From: Manis javanica
Taxonomy: Eukaryota > Chordata > Mammalia > Pholidota > Manidae
Assembly (NCBI RefSeq): GCF_040802235.1
Contig: NC_133157.1
Coordinates: 33,249,501-33,313,500 of the forward strand
Direction of reading: 5' to 3'
DNA: 64,000 nt
The notes beneath the pieces were generated by a model. It ran no database searches. It had not been told where the DNA came from and saw nothing but the letters and a program-made list of their open reading frames with translations. The translations under genes and the position numbers were made by a program. The stretch's first letter is position 1, and every line of letters starts with the position of its first letter. Shown piece by piece: positions 22,241-39,200 of the stretch.

Positions 22241-25200
22241 CTGGGGAAGAAAGGGAGAGGAGACCTGTCCACAAGCCCTGGATAGCAGCTCAGAAGAACC
22301 TCATGCTCAGCCATATTTCAGCAGCAGAACTGCCACCCACATGCCTGCCCATTCACTTCTGCATCCATTCCCAGTCACTCACTACTTGGTACTAGTTTAT
22401 TTTTTTGTCATTTTATTTGTTATACTTAATACTTTCTGAAGGTAACTTGTTCTTTATTTTGTTTAGTTGTTCATTGTGTTCTCCTTTCTAGAATGTTTGA
22501 AAATCTAGACACTTTTCTGACTTGTTCACCACTCTATCCCCAGAGGAGTGCTTGACATATGGCGGTTGATCAGAAAGAGTATGTTGAATGAATTACTAAA
22601 ATCCAAGGAACATTTTCTGAGGCCATCAGGTATTGAACTAACACTTTCAAAAGAGGAGGGAAAAGATGAGGCTTCCTAACTTCAGGGCCCTCCCTATTCC
22701 TTGGGGTTAAGGACAAGCAGGGAAGGAGAATCCACTTTGATACCTGGCGCCATGGAATCTCACTTAATCCTCACATCAGCACTGCAGAATGGGTATTAAT
22801 ACCATTTTACTAGTACGAAAACCAAGGCTTTGACATTTAAGTACTTTGTTGAAGTTCACATGCATTATTTATGGCAGAACTCAGATGTCAATACAGGATG
22901 TGTCTCTTCTCACTAGGGCAGAGAAGCTGACGAGGTCCAAGCATTCCTCTTGGGTATTACCCTTGCCTACATGCTCATCCTGGCTCAGCGCTGAGAGAAA
23001 GAAAGGGGCACCTGAAGGCATACATCCCTTCCCTCTAAGCTCAAGACATGGAAGTCACACACATCACTTCCATTTACATCCCATTTTTGGTTAGAATTTT
23101 GTCATATCATCACATCTAGCTGCACAGGAAGCTATGTGGCCATGAGTTCAGCTAAAATAAACAGATTCAGTTACTGAAGAGGGGAAAGCCGGTACTGGGA
23201 GACCATCTGTTGCAGTGACTCTCCATGCCCTGACACCAACCTGCCTTCCCAGACTCATTTCCCTCAGCCCCTCTGTATGTTCTGTTTGAGTTGCAGTGGG
23301 TTACATTTTATTCTCCAATGCAATAAGGTCTCATGATTTTTCTCCTCTTTTACTTTGATCACACTTTACTGTACCCTGGATGCTTTTCTCCTAGGGTACA
23401 TGGGGACTGTTAGGTGAGAAAGAGAGAGAAAAATATCTTGTCTAAACCAATATATCTTTGTGTGTGGATAAAAGCAACCTAACCTGAATCCTAAGTAAGA
23501 AATGCATGACTGCCAGGCTAAAGTCCCTGAGCTTTATTCAGGGCACTGTAGGGAGCTATAGAGGGCTCTTAAGCCCAAAGTAAGAACGGTGAGCCAGAGT
23601 TATTATCTAACTTATTCCAGTTCTCCACCTGTAATAATAAAGTTACATTCAGACCTCAGACTAGAATCCAGAGGATGTCTCAGTCTACTAGTCCTCCTGA
23701 GCTTCTCCCTAGCACCACAGGGATCTGAGATTATGTGGGAAGGAACTCTAGCAAGCAGGTACCTGGATCTCACCCAGGAACATTCAGTATCATTTTTAGG
23801 TTTACCTGTTTCCTTGTTGCAGAAGACACTGTAATAGGCCAAGAAACTCTGAACTCCAGTAGCTGGTGAGATAACATTTTAAATACCTTTGGTAAAAATT
23901 CTGTCTGCAGCAAAGGAAAAACTCCAGAGTAATATAAAATGAAAACTAAGAGCTGAATAGACAAACGGTCATCCCTAAATTGTCTGCTGAATGCTAGATG
24001 CAATTTTAGGAAGGCCATAGCCTTGGGGTCAAAGTACAACCCACACATACCTTCACCTTTTTGGGTATTGTGTTACTTCTAAAGGTGAATGTGATTTCTC
24101 TTTGATAAGTCATTTTATGAAATTTAGAGAATGAATGTTACAACTAAACAAATGACACTTCTTAGAATTTATGTTTTGCTGATTTACTATCTTTTCACAG
24201 AGGGGCTGGTAGTGCTCATTTATTTCTAAGAACTAAGCCTTGATATAGTAAAATTCTTTGTAAAGTTCTTTCATACATCCAATCTCATTCCTTCTCTATG
24301 ACTGCAGATAAGGAAACTAAGGCATAGAGGAGAGTGACTTGCTCAAGGCCATCCCGAAAGTAAAAGGCAGCCTTAGAATTTTGACATTGGGTCTTTAGTC
24401 TGTTTGCCAATGGGATTCTATGGCACAGAACTATTGGCTGCTGTGCAGCTGCCATTTCTTCCCTCCTCCCGTGACAACAGACCCTGGATACTGTTCATAT
24501 TTCAAGGATGGTTAAACTCTTCCCCAACTCCACTGGGTGAATCCTGATTGGTCTACACCAATTATGGTGAGTCTATCCCACTTCTCAGTGATTGGCCTAT
24601 GAATCGGCATGTGACACCATTCCCCCAGTAAGAAATGACAAGAGAATCAGCTAGGAGCCTTCTTCTCTTTCCGAAAGGATTATGAGGAAGGGGTGTGACC
24701 TCCTAGCCCTTTCAGGAGTTGTGCAAGGATGTAATGTTTGCTGCTGCTATGGCCATCTAGTGACCAGGAGGGGACAAGTCTGAGCACAGCGTCATCACAT
24801 GGAGGAAGACACAGCCAAAACAGGCGAATTACCTGATCCTTGATGATAACAAGGAGACACTGAATTAAAAAACCCAGGAATCACTGTCTCTGGACCTGCT
24901 GCTAAGTGAGACGTTGAATTGTCCTTATTGTTACACCAACTGAATTGGATTTTCTGTTACCTGTAACTGAAAGCACCCTAACTCATAATAGGTGCTTAGG
25001 TTCATTCCTGGGCTAGAAGACATACTATGAAGAACCATTATTTACATCAGCCAGGGCAGGGGTCGGGAGGAGGAGCAGGTGAATGTGGTGCTGAGGGAGA
25101 CGCTGAGTGCACCAAACCTTTCCCACCAGAGCACTTGGGTTTTTACCTTTTTTGTATAATAGATTTTCAGACAATATTTTATTTGGGAAAAAATCTACAA

Positions 25201-26380
25201 AATTCTACCATCAAGTTTGAAAAACAAAAGTTAAGAGTAAATGTCTATGCTTGAAGAAGAATCTTATACTTTGACACCAGTGTTAAAAAATACCCTCAGG
25301 AAATAATCCAGGGATGTTAAAAAACAATATATACACAACCATCTGTTACAAGTTCTAAATGTCCAAGACTGGAAGATGGTGAAATAAAGTAAAATATCTC
25401 TATTATACAATGATATATCATACAGCCACTAAAAATAATGATGTTTTGAACTAGAAAAAATGTTCATGGTAACACAATCTCATTAAAAAAAGAGACACAT
25501 GTATTTATACAAGGAAAATAGGGAAAAATAAAACACCTAATGATAAAAGTGGCTAACTTTGGTGGAATCAGGTCATTTTTATTATTTTTGAATTTTCTGC
25601 TTATTTAGTTTTTCCAATTTTTCAACATATAATTACAAAAGGAAGCAAAGTACCTCTGACACTTGTTTAAGCAGCTGGCACATAATGATTTTATTTCCAC
25701 ACCACATTACAGTACTAAATGGAACTACAGAACACATCTCAGTTGCAGGTGGCCAGAGGATTGAGGGACCAAAGAAGAATCCCATAATGTAAGAGGCTGT
25801 CTAAGATGAGAGAGAAAAAATGTATGTTCTTCTGATTGGGATACAACTGGACCCAAAAGAAGGGTTTGCTCACAGTGGGAATCTGGGGAGACTGAGGCAA
25901 CCAGTTCCAGGAATCCTACTCTAGCTGACAAAGGTCTGACTGGCTGTGACTCCCTGCATGAGATGAGTTTCTCACCTTCTTTTCTGTCTCCTCCATGAGC
26001 TATACAATGTCAAAAGGCAGACAAGATTTACCTGCAGTCACTGATTTTCCCAGGCCACGTAGGGATAGCTCAGTTGTGTGGAAATATGCATGTGATACGT
26101 GGATATTTGCAGAGAAAAAAGTCTAGGGAGAAATACATACCAAAATGTTAACATCTATTCATTCATTAGGTAGTAGCTATTTCGCGCCTGACCCTGGGCT
26201 CTACAAAGAATAAGAACTGGCTGACAGCCTAGCAAGGGAGACAAGTAGGGGCAAGACTAATACCTTTTGTTTATTTTCTTTTATTGTTCTCTGTTTTCCA
26301 CAACGTGAATAGATAGATATCTTCTTAGCAACAACAGAATAGGTTACTTTTTAAAAGGAAACTACTTCTTCTGAGGGCGG
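22241..26380. other. Intergenic DNA between exon-like segment A and the EXOSC3 promoter
   Basis: The stretch is mostly unique with old repeats. MIR fragments are seen at about 22,755-22,900 ('atcctcacatcagcactgcagaatgggtattaataccattttac') and 24,280-24,380 ('ataaggaaactaaggcatagaggagagtgacttgctcaaggcc'). I looked on the minus strand for further exons upstream of segment A. Candidate donors exist, for example ctgcag|gtaaat near 26,031, but none has a convincing coding frame. Confidence 0.4.
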
Positions 26381-26737
26381 AGTCGAAAGGAACTGCTAAT
26401 TCACGAAGCCCCTCCGCTGTTTCCGAGGATCCCCGGAGCCCTGCGTGGGAGCCCCCGTCCTGTATCCCTCAGTGCGCCCCAAGACGCCGGAAGTAGATGT
26501 TCTGAGATCGATTCAAGGTCACAGCTGCGTGTTTCTCGTACAGATTTGCTCACCGACGACAGGATAGTGGTCGGCCAGAGACACTAGTACAACCACGTCA
26601 GAGAAGTCTTCCGGACCACAGATGTCACAGACGTAGGTTTCAGGCCAATAGACTGCTACTGCCGGAAACGGAAAGCCTTGGGCGGGCAGGAGATTGGACG
26701 CGGAGCCGGAAGAAGCCGGAAACTGGAAGCGCCTGGG
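26380..26737 (+). promoter_or_regulatory. EXOSC3: EXOSC3 CpG-rich promoter with ETS sites and a CCAAT box
   Basis: A CpG-rich segment ends at the EXOSC3 ATG. ETS-type cores CCGGAAG/CTTCCGG occur near 26487, 26609, 26706 and 26716, with a related CCGGAAA at 26662. A CCAAT box is at 26645-26649 (caggccaatagac). No TATA box is seen. This is typical of a housekeeping promoter, possibly bidirectional given the minus-strand exon-like segments to the left. Transcription start not determined. Confidence 0.7.
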
Positions 26738-31158
<4,421 letters not shown>

Positions 31159-31384
31159 TCTATGTGGAATTTTTAATGGATTGGTTGAGCCAAGAGACTG
31201 GGTTTTCCGGGAAAATTTTTTTCAGGTGAACCTCTCCCCATGAAATCTTTAGAAGACAAGATGTAAAGGTACATATTGTCTTATTAGTCTTAAAGCATTT
31301 TTATAAAGTTACTGGTTGTTACCCATGTTCTTGTAGGTGAGAAAAATCATTATAAAATGATGATGTATTTTTTTTGTTCTTTAC

Positions 31385-31390
31385 AATAAA
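31385..31390 (+). terminator. EXOSC3: EXOSC3 polyadenylation signal
   Basis: AATAAA lies about 230 bases after the EXOSC3 stop codon, in 'tttacaataaaatttactaaaag', followed by a T/GT-rich stretch ('ggtttatttggtgttaac'). It gives a short 3' UTR and is the likely main cleavage signal. Confidence 0.8.
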
Positions 31391-33249
31391 ATTTACTAAA
31401 AGAATTATGGTTTATTTGGTGTTAACTCCGTTTTGTTAGAGTGCAACTTCTATAATACTGGAAAGGAGCACTAAATAATTATTGTCTGACAACAGTAAAG
31501 CATGTTCACCAAAAGAAATGTAGAACACATAAAAAGTATAAAGCAAACAACCACCTGAAACCTCATTATTTAGTGGATGAGTCTATAACAGCTAACAATT
31601 ACTGGGTGCTTACCACGTACTAAATATTGTCCCAAGTGTTTTGCAGGGATTAACTCATTTATTCTTAGTAACTGCATAAGACACTTCTCCTACTTGGAGA
31701 AACCGAGGCACAGACTTTTAACTTGGCTTACATTCTCAACCCTCTATGGGATTGTATGTTTTCCATACTGGAATTACAGAATTATACCTTACAGACTATT
31801 TTGTAGTATACATTGTCCACCTCAAACAACATGAAATATATTTTTTCACAATTACTATTAAAAACTGTTGCAATGTTTTCAGGATATTTTGGATATGTCC
31901 AGTTTTCTGGTTCTATAAGTAACACTACAGTGAGGATCTCTGAATCCAAGTCCAGCCACATTTTATTTTGCTAAGATCATTTCCTAGAAGCCAAACAAAA
32001 ACTACCTGTCTAGGTTTTGAAAAAAATGGCACAGGTTCATGATAGAGGTAGAGAGGAAATTCTTCCATGCTATTTGGTATCTCCTGGCAGATGATCCGCC
32101 TCAGTGGTTCTGGTGTCAGACACCTTCCTGAGAATGTAAGATTTACAGATGCCCAAAGTCTATCCATAGGATGTCCCCTTTGGATGACAAAGATAATAGA
32201 ACTCATTCAATATGTTTAAAGACCAAGGAACATTCTGTATTCCTAAAGATATTTCCTGAGGACTGGACTGTTTTTCAGTAATAAAAAGACTGATAAAATT
32301 TATCAAGTAATCATAGCTCCTGAGGGATTAAATTCCGAAGGGGAGTGGGTAGGGCAGACAGGTAACCTTTTGGTTCTTTTGAGATGGAAAAAAGTTTTCT
32401 GAATTTGCTAACAGCTTAGCTTTCAAGTTTACTAACCCAAACTGGCCACAGTACCTAAAGCAACTATATCTAACTAGGACATGAGAAAAGGGATCACTGT
32501 ATGTAGTAAGAGGTTATTTAACATGCTTGTGTCAGATGCTATGTACTTTCTGGCTATTTTCAAGTTAGACTTAGGAATACTGTGTTTCTGCTTTTCAGTT
32601 TGACTTGTTAATTACAAATATATGAAGAATCTAGTTTGTATAAAACTCAGGAGGATATAAAGATATTCCCTCGAATTGCCCTGTTAAGAGGCTACCATTA
32701 GGAAGAGAGAGGTCTTCCACACCCATACTCAGAATAGGGGAGACAAGGTAGGAGCCACAGGTGAGAACAAAGTGCTATGGGGGCTTAAATCAGGGCTAGG
32801 TTAGGATAGGCTGATCCTGTAAAGCATATGTAACAACTATTACTGAGTTGTGGAAAATCAGCACCATCAGAGGAGGCTAGAGAAAGTCATACAACTTTGT
32901 GATGCCAGTTCAGTGAAAATTAAACTGATAGAACAACGATTATTTAATTATTTAAGCTATATCTAAAGAGTAGGTTTTTCACAAGTAGATGTACAAAAGA
33001 TGAATTAATACATCCAAAGCCATGTAGTTTTAAGGTTAATTTGTTACGTAAACTTTAAGTCAACATATATCTGGGCACTTCCTGTGTGCCAGGCACGATG
33101 GGAGATACAAAAAAGCATCAAGTGTGGTCCCTGTTATTAGTAACATATCCTACTGCAGATTCAAGACATCAATAAAGACATGTGAGTGCCACTGCCACCT
33201 TCTCTTTGGTCAAGGCCCCGCCAGCAATATCGCCGCCTGCAGCCGCCCA
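31391..33249. other. Tail-to-tail region between EXOSC3 and TRMT10B
   Basis: This is the 3' flank of EXOSC3 and, in the other direction, the 3' UTR and flank of TRMT10B. A MIR is visible at about 31,595-31,720 ('actgggtgcttaccacgtactaaatattgtcccaagtgttttgcagggattaactcatttattc... gagaaaccgaggcacag'). An L2/MIR-like piece is near 33,065-33,160. On the minus strand an AATAAA complement occurs near 31,966, but I cannot say whether TRMT10B uses it. The 60 bases after the TRMT10B stop (33,186-33,249) are unusually GC- and CpG-rich. Confidence 0.5.
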
Positions 33250-36200
33250 TCACTTCACTGAGTTCTGAAGAACATAGCCTTTTCTGGAAGAAACTCCTTT
33301 CTTGAGTGCTTCAGGCCAGTTTTGAGTCTCAAAGTAAGTGGACAGGATATCAAATACTGTTAGAAGGGTAAACAGAAAACAGTGACCACAAAGAAGGAAA
33401 AGAGAATTAGTGAATGACTAACAAGGAAAAGGGTGTTCTGGAATATTTCTTTCAATAAACCTACTCTACACCACACAGTATTAGATCCTGGGGAGATAGA
33501 GGCAAAGACACAAACCCTGCTTGCCTATAAGGACCTCAGCCTAAACTGAGATCCAGGCCTGTGAACAGACTGCTGCAACAGAAAAACATGGTCCAGTGGG
33601 AACGCAGAGAGGGTCCTTGACATGGCCTAAAAGGGGAAGGGAGCATCCCAGATGACCCTGAACTGAGTCCTGAAGGACAAACAGGAATTCACTGATCAAT
33701 GAAGGCAGGGCATTCTAGGCCGAGGGAACAATTCCAAGTATTATAAACATAGTTGGAAACCAGGAAGAAAATGAAAAATGGCTCTGAGAGGCCAGAAGGA
33801 TGTCACAAAGTACATGCAGTAAAGTCCAAGCACAGTAGTCATAGGGGAAACTGCCTCAAGGGCCATTTATACTTAAACACAATGCAAAGCAGCAGCACAG
33901 AACTAACATGTTAAGCGTGGGCCATGTGAACAAACAATACCTTGATTAATGGCCAGTATCTCTGAGTGATAGTTTCTCCCATTCTGGCATCTGACCATGT
34001 ATTCCTGGATTGGCAGGCGGGCTGTCTTGAGAGAGTGCTCTCGGGCTTTTTGAAATGTCACCTTCTGTAAATCACAGTCAAGTATTTTTCTTACAAAAAG
34101 AATACATAGATATTTTCATTGTAATGTGCATAGCAAATTGTGAGAATCCCCATTTAACCACCACCCAATTTTCATCTGTAATCATAATTAAATGGTAAAT
34201 GTATTAAAAATCAGAAGGTTATGGCAGAATAGAAAAAGTTGCAGACACTATTTACCTGTCCCAAGTAAGAAATGGCTTGTGTGGTAACACCTCACTTACA
34301 TGACATTCATTTATCCATTAGCTCCCACACTCACTACTACTAAGAACTAAGAAGGAAATGAATAAAAAGAGGCCTATCTGTAGCTATAATCTGCAGCCAA
34401 AAGTCCAAGCAGTCTAAACAGAGAACACACCTGGCCCTAACTCATTAAGACCCAAATCTGGATATCTGAAATTTTCAGTTCACAGCCAATTGGTAGCAGC
34501 AAATAGATAAAGTAGACAAGTTTCAAGTCGGCTACACCACAACCAACAAAACAGCAGCACAGTGTGACAGCACACAGCCCAGTAGGAAGGGCTCTGAAAG
34601 CTGTAGAAAGGAGTCACAGGAAGTCTAGTCTCCAAGACCCTAACAATCTGAGGCTATTAAGGGTTAGAGTACAGAACTGATGTCCCTTTAAAGATGTCCC
34701 TGAGTCATGAAATGAAGTTTAAGTTATATTCACTACCTTGTAAGCACTCTGGAAAGATCTACCTATTCACAAGTTCAGAATTAAAAAGAAATATTTAGAT
34801 TACTTGGATAATTGATATATGTGGGTTAGGAAGGGGCCTCAATAGTTAACTATTCCACTCCAACCCCAAGCATTGTTTGTCTATCCTCTGTGACTTCTCT
34901 CCCAAGTGGCCTCTGACCTTAAATGGACAACTTTTGTGACAGGGAATTCAATCATCCTGGGGAAACTCTTCCAATTTTGACAGTATGGGTTAATAAAAAT
35001 TCTTCTTGATACTGAGCCAAATTTTCTGTTTTCCCTGAGACTTCCACTCATTTATCCTATTTCTCTGCCTCCAGGGCCACATCAAGGAGGTAAAACGGCC
35101 CTTCCACAAGATGGCCATTCAGATACTTGGAGGCAATGATCATATCCCCTTGAATCCTTTCTTCTCCAGACTGTTAATCTCACTTCTGTAAACTCTTACT
35201 TGACTATGACTTAGTTTTGAGTCCTTTCATCATTCAGATCAAACTGTCTATTTTTTTCTAGCTTGTCAATGTCCTTTCATTTATGGTCCTATAATCAACT
35301 ACCTATCAAGAGTGTGATCTAACCGAAACAGTGTGAAGCAGGCCTAGCACCTTCTCTGTTCTGACACAGGACTGCCTGCCTCTCAGACTCACATGAAACA
35401 CAGTTCCAAGACAGAACTTCAAAAAATGTTTTAAGTAATGCAGTTGAGATGGGATAAAGGTATAGCTATTCAAAGGATCCTCTTTGAAGGATAACATTGC
35501 TTTACATATAGAGCTATGATTCTTTTTTAAGTCTGTTCCTTTACAATCATTTTGAACTAGAGTACACAATTCAAAATTAATAGGAGACTTACCCTGGAGA
35601 TGCTATGCTGGAGGAGCTTACTGTTTTCTTAGTATTTAAATATTTCTTACTGTTTTCTGTTTTCTTAATATTCAAAGACAAAATGATTTCCCTGAAAAAG
35701 TGTTCTTAGCTTATTTCTGTGAAGAAGCCAAGCTCTCCAGTAACAACTAAAAGGTTATACACATCTGACAAATTTTTGTGCCAGTTATTTGTCAGTTTTA
35801 ATGTTGGAGAGATAAAAGACAATATGTTAAAATTGCACATCTATAGATCAAATGCTGCTCACTAACCTTCTAGACTTTTCTGCCCCAAAAAAGGGACTGT
35901 CGCTTTGCTATGGAAGACTACCTCTGGTTCTTACGTCTTTGTAATCTCTTATATCTAAATCAGCACCCCCTGATTATTTTGGTTTTCACTACATAGACTT
36001 TTTTTGAAAGCCTGTCCAGTTGTTTTGCAGATTTGCAAATTTGTTTTGCTTTAACAAATTTTTACATTCTCCATCTGTTTCCACACAATTAAATTCAATT
36101 TAAACATCTTCCAGTAAGAATACCTCACAGGTGGGATTCCATCATATCAGGAGGCACATGTCACTATAGGTAATTCTAAGTTTGATCATTTGGTTAAGAT

Positions 36201-39200
36201 GGTGACCTCCAGATCACACCATTGTAATGGTATATTTTTTTGCCTTTGTAATCTATGGGGTGATACTTTGAGACCATGTGAATAGCCAGTTCCCCTACAA
36301 ACGAAATTTCATTCAATCAATTCCCTGAATCAACAAGTAAATTGGGAGTGACAGAATGATGATTTTTTAACTCTAGTATGCATTTCTCATTTATTAACTG
36401 GCATTCCTAAGAGAATTCTCCCTCCTCCCTCTGCCTACATTTTAGATTATTGCTTTGAAGTCATGAAACACTGACAATTTTTTAATAAATGCAATTCAGT
36501 TAAAAAACTGTTAAATATGTATATCTCATACATATATGAAAAAAATACATAAAATACACTCACAAATAAGAAAAACGTATATAAATATGAGAATATAAAT
36601 CTATATATAAAATATGCTCACATATACTTGCATGATCATAGACTCTATTAAGAGGGATACACAAGAAAACTGGTTGCTTCAGGTGAGAGACATGGGGACA
36701 AGGATGAGAGGGAGGATTATTTCTCACTGTATCCTTTTTTTCATACAAATGTAACTATTGTATATTATTCATGACTTATGCAATATGATTACTAAATATA
36801 AACAAATGCAATCACCTCAACAAATATTTGTATAACAGAAACATATTTAAAAACTCCAAGTATTCCAATAAACTCCAATTCAACAAAAGACATATGGACA
36901 GTCCTAAAGTTGAGATTATGGGTTAAGATTTGTGTCAGAGGGGAAGTTGGCCTAGGAAGGAGCAAACTACTCTCTCACAAAGAACAAATACCTGGTAAGA
37001 ATATTGGGTCAATGCTTCACTGGTTAAGATCAGAGTTATCCTTGCAGAACTGAGAACAGGAGAGAAGAAAGGAGTCCAACAACCCCACTTACATAATTAT
37101 CAAACACTCTAATTCCTGACTGAATTCTGTCAGGCCTGGATTGCTGACATTGCTGATGAGGACAAAGAGAACTACACTATGGGAAGGCCAGCCTAGGCAG
37201 AATAGGCTCCTTGCTCCTTCCTCCTATTCCCTCTGAGTCTTTAGGCCTTTTGGGTAAGATTATGACAAGGCAGATGCCTCTAAAAGTAAGCACCACTTTT
37301 CAGTACACAGTTGCTGGGCCTAAAATGTAGACTTACCTTCTGAATGCTTTCATCCACAAGTCCACCAAGGATGTAAACTTTGTTTGGATCAACATCTTCA
37401 AGAGCTAATGAAAAAATGAAGGCCACTGAGATCAAATCTATTTTATAATTTCTAAATCCAAAGAAAATGAAAGCATTATGAATGATAAAAGAAACAATGC
37501 AGAAGAAAACAAAAAATATAATAAATTTGCTAATTTTCTGAAAAGGCCAATTAAACAGACAAACCTTTGGCATATCTAATCAAGAAAAAGGTAAGAGACT
37601 CAAATTACATTAGGACTCAGGAGACAAAATGAAAATCACAGAGGAATGTGAAATAATTAGAATAGAAGGCTAAGATCAAGTTAACACCAATAAATTTGAA
37701 AATTATGCAAAACGGATGGTTTTCTTGTATATACCTAGCATTGATCCAAGGAGGAAGGGTCAGTGGCAGGGACCAACCAGGGAAATGGGAAGGACAGCCA
37801 GATAGCTCACAAGGTCCAGAGGAGGATGGAGACCCTAACTGTGTGCAGCTGTGTGCATGTGGTAGGACATATGCAAAGCATCCAGTGAGATATCCATCCT
37901 TAAGAGGTGTGCAATTAATGTTCACTTTTTTTTTTAATGCCTTGGGTGGCTTTAACAAATTCTGACAGGGAGTAAAGAAACAAAGGGCTGGGAACAATGT
38001 GCTACATGAATCCAGGTATTAAAGTACATACCATATTCTGAGTCAGGAGTCAGGTACACAAGGGTTTCCAGAGGAAACAAACTAAAGCAGTCTTCTTCTG
38101 TTACGTCTAGCTGAAAAGTGCAAATAATCCAATGTAGTGTGAACTACGTTAAGACATAACCCACACTGCAGCAACTAGTTATTGGGCATCTAGTTTCTAT
38201 CAGGCATGGTTCCAGGTGAATCAAGGGTTGCATGATTAACAAGCTGCTCTCAGAAAGTGCTCGGGGAGGGGAAGAGAAAGGCAAAGACATTCCACCCTAC
38301 AAAATGAGACAGAAAGTGGTAACGAGGCCCTAACAGAGGCACAGGAAGCACGTCCCAGGACTAGAGAGAGGGAATGACAATATCAGGAAGACCCTGTAGT
38401 GAAGGGAACACTGGAACTGGGTTTCTGAAAAGAGGTGAGATTGACCTGTACAAAAGGAGGAAGCATTCAAAATGGAGGGAATTACCCCAGGAAGGCATGA
38501 AGAAAGGAAAGCAAGAGGGCTATGTGGCCCTGAGAGTGAGTTTGGCTCTAGGACAGAAACCATAAAACACACTTACAGAATTAAAGCTGGAAACAACTGC
38601 ACTAGAGGAGGACTGTTAAGACAGTAACAGCACCCACAGCTCCTGTGTGGACCCCCCAGGGTACTCTTCACACCCTTTGCCTCCGGGGTGCTCTAGGCAA
38701 GGCCACACTGCCTAGTCTCAGTTACATAATGCAGACACGCAAGGGCATTTATAGTGGCCTTTCTTAGGAATCGACTGGATTTCTGCCTATATGGCAATCA
38801 CTGTGTTTACAAGATCCTAGGGAAAGAGTTGCAAAGTAACTCAGTACTTGCTAAAACTCATCTAAAATTTGCATTACTTTCATAAGGATTCTTTGTCTTC
38901 TCTCAAATCTCAGGTTTCTAATTCTGTACTACTGAGAACGTAAAAGAAATCATGGCATTTCCCCAAAACATTCCTGGAGTATACAGTCTAGCATATGATA
39001 TATAGGATACAAAATAGTTCTAGGTATTGGTAATATTAGTTTGCCAATGCAGTGGAAGGCTGAAAAATTTATAATATAAGAACAGGTAAGACGTTCTAAA
39101 TTTTTTTGTATTATAATAGTGAAAACATATATACATATACACACACGTGTGTGCATATATGTGTGTTTTATATATACATGAAAAAATATACATATATTTT

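Noticed and set aside
23612-24048. Minus-strand open frames upstream of exon-like segment A as further exons
   Set aside because: They lack a paired acceptor and donor in phase, and the residues look like random translation.
25950-26060. Possible first exon of the unassigned gene (donor ctgcag|gtaaat near 26031)
   Set aside because: A donor-like site alone; no convincing coding frame or start codon leads to segment A in phase.
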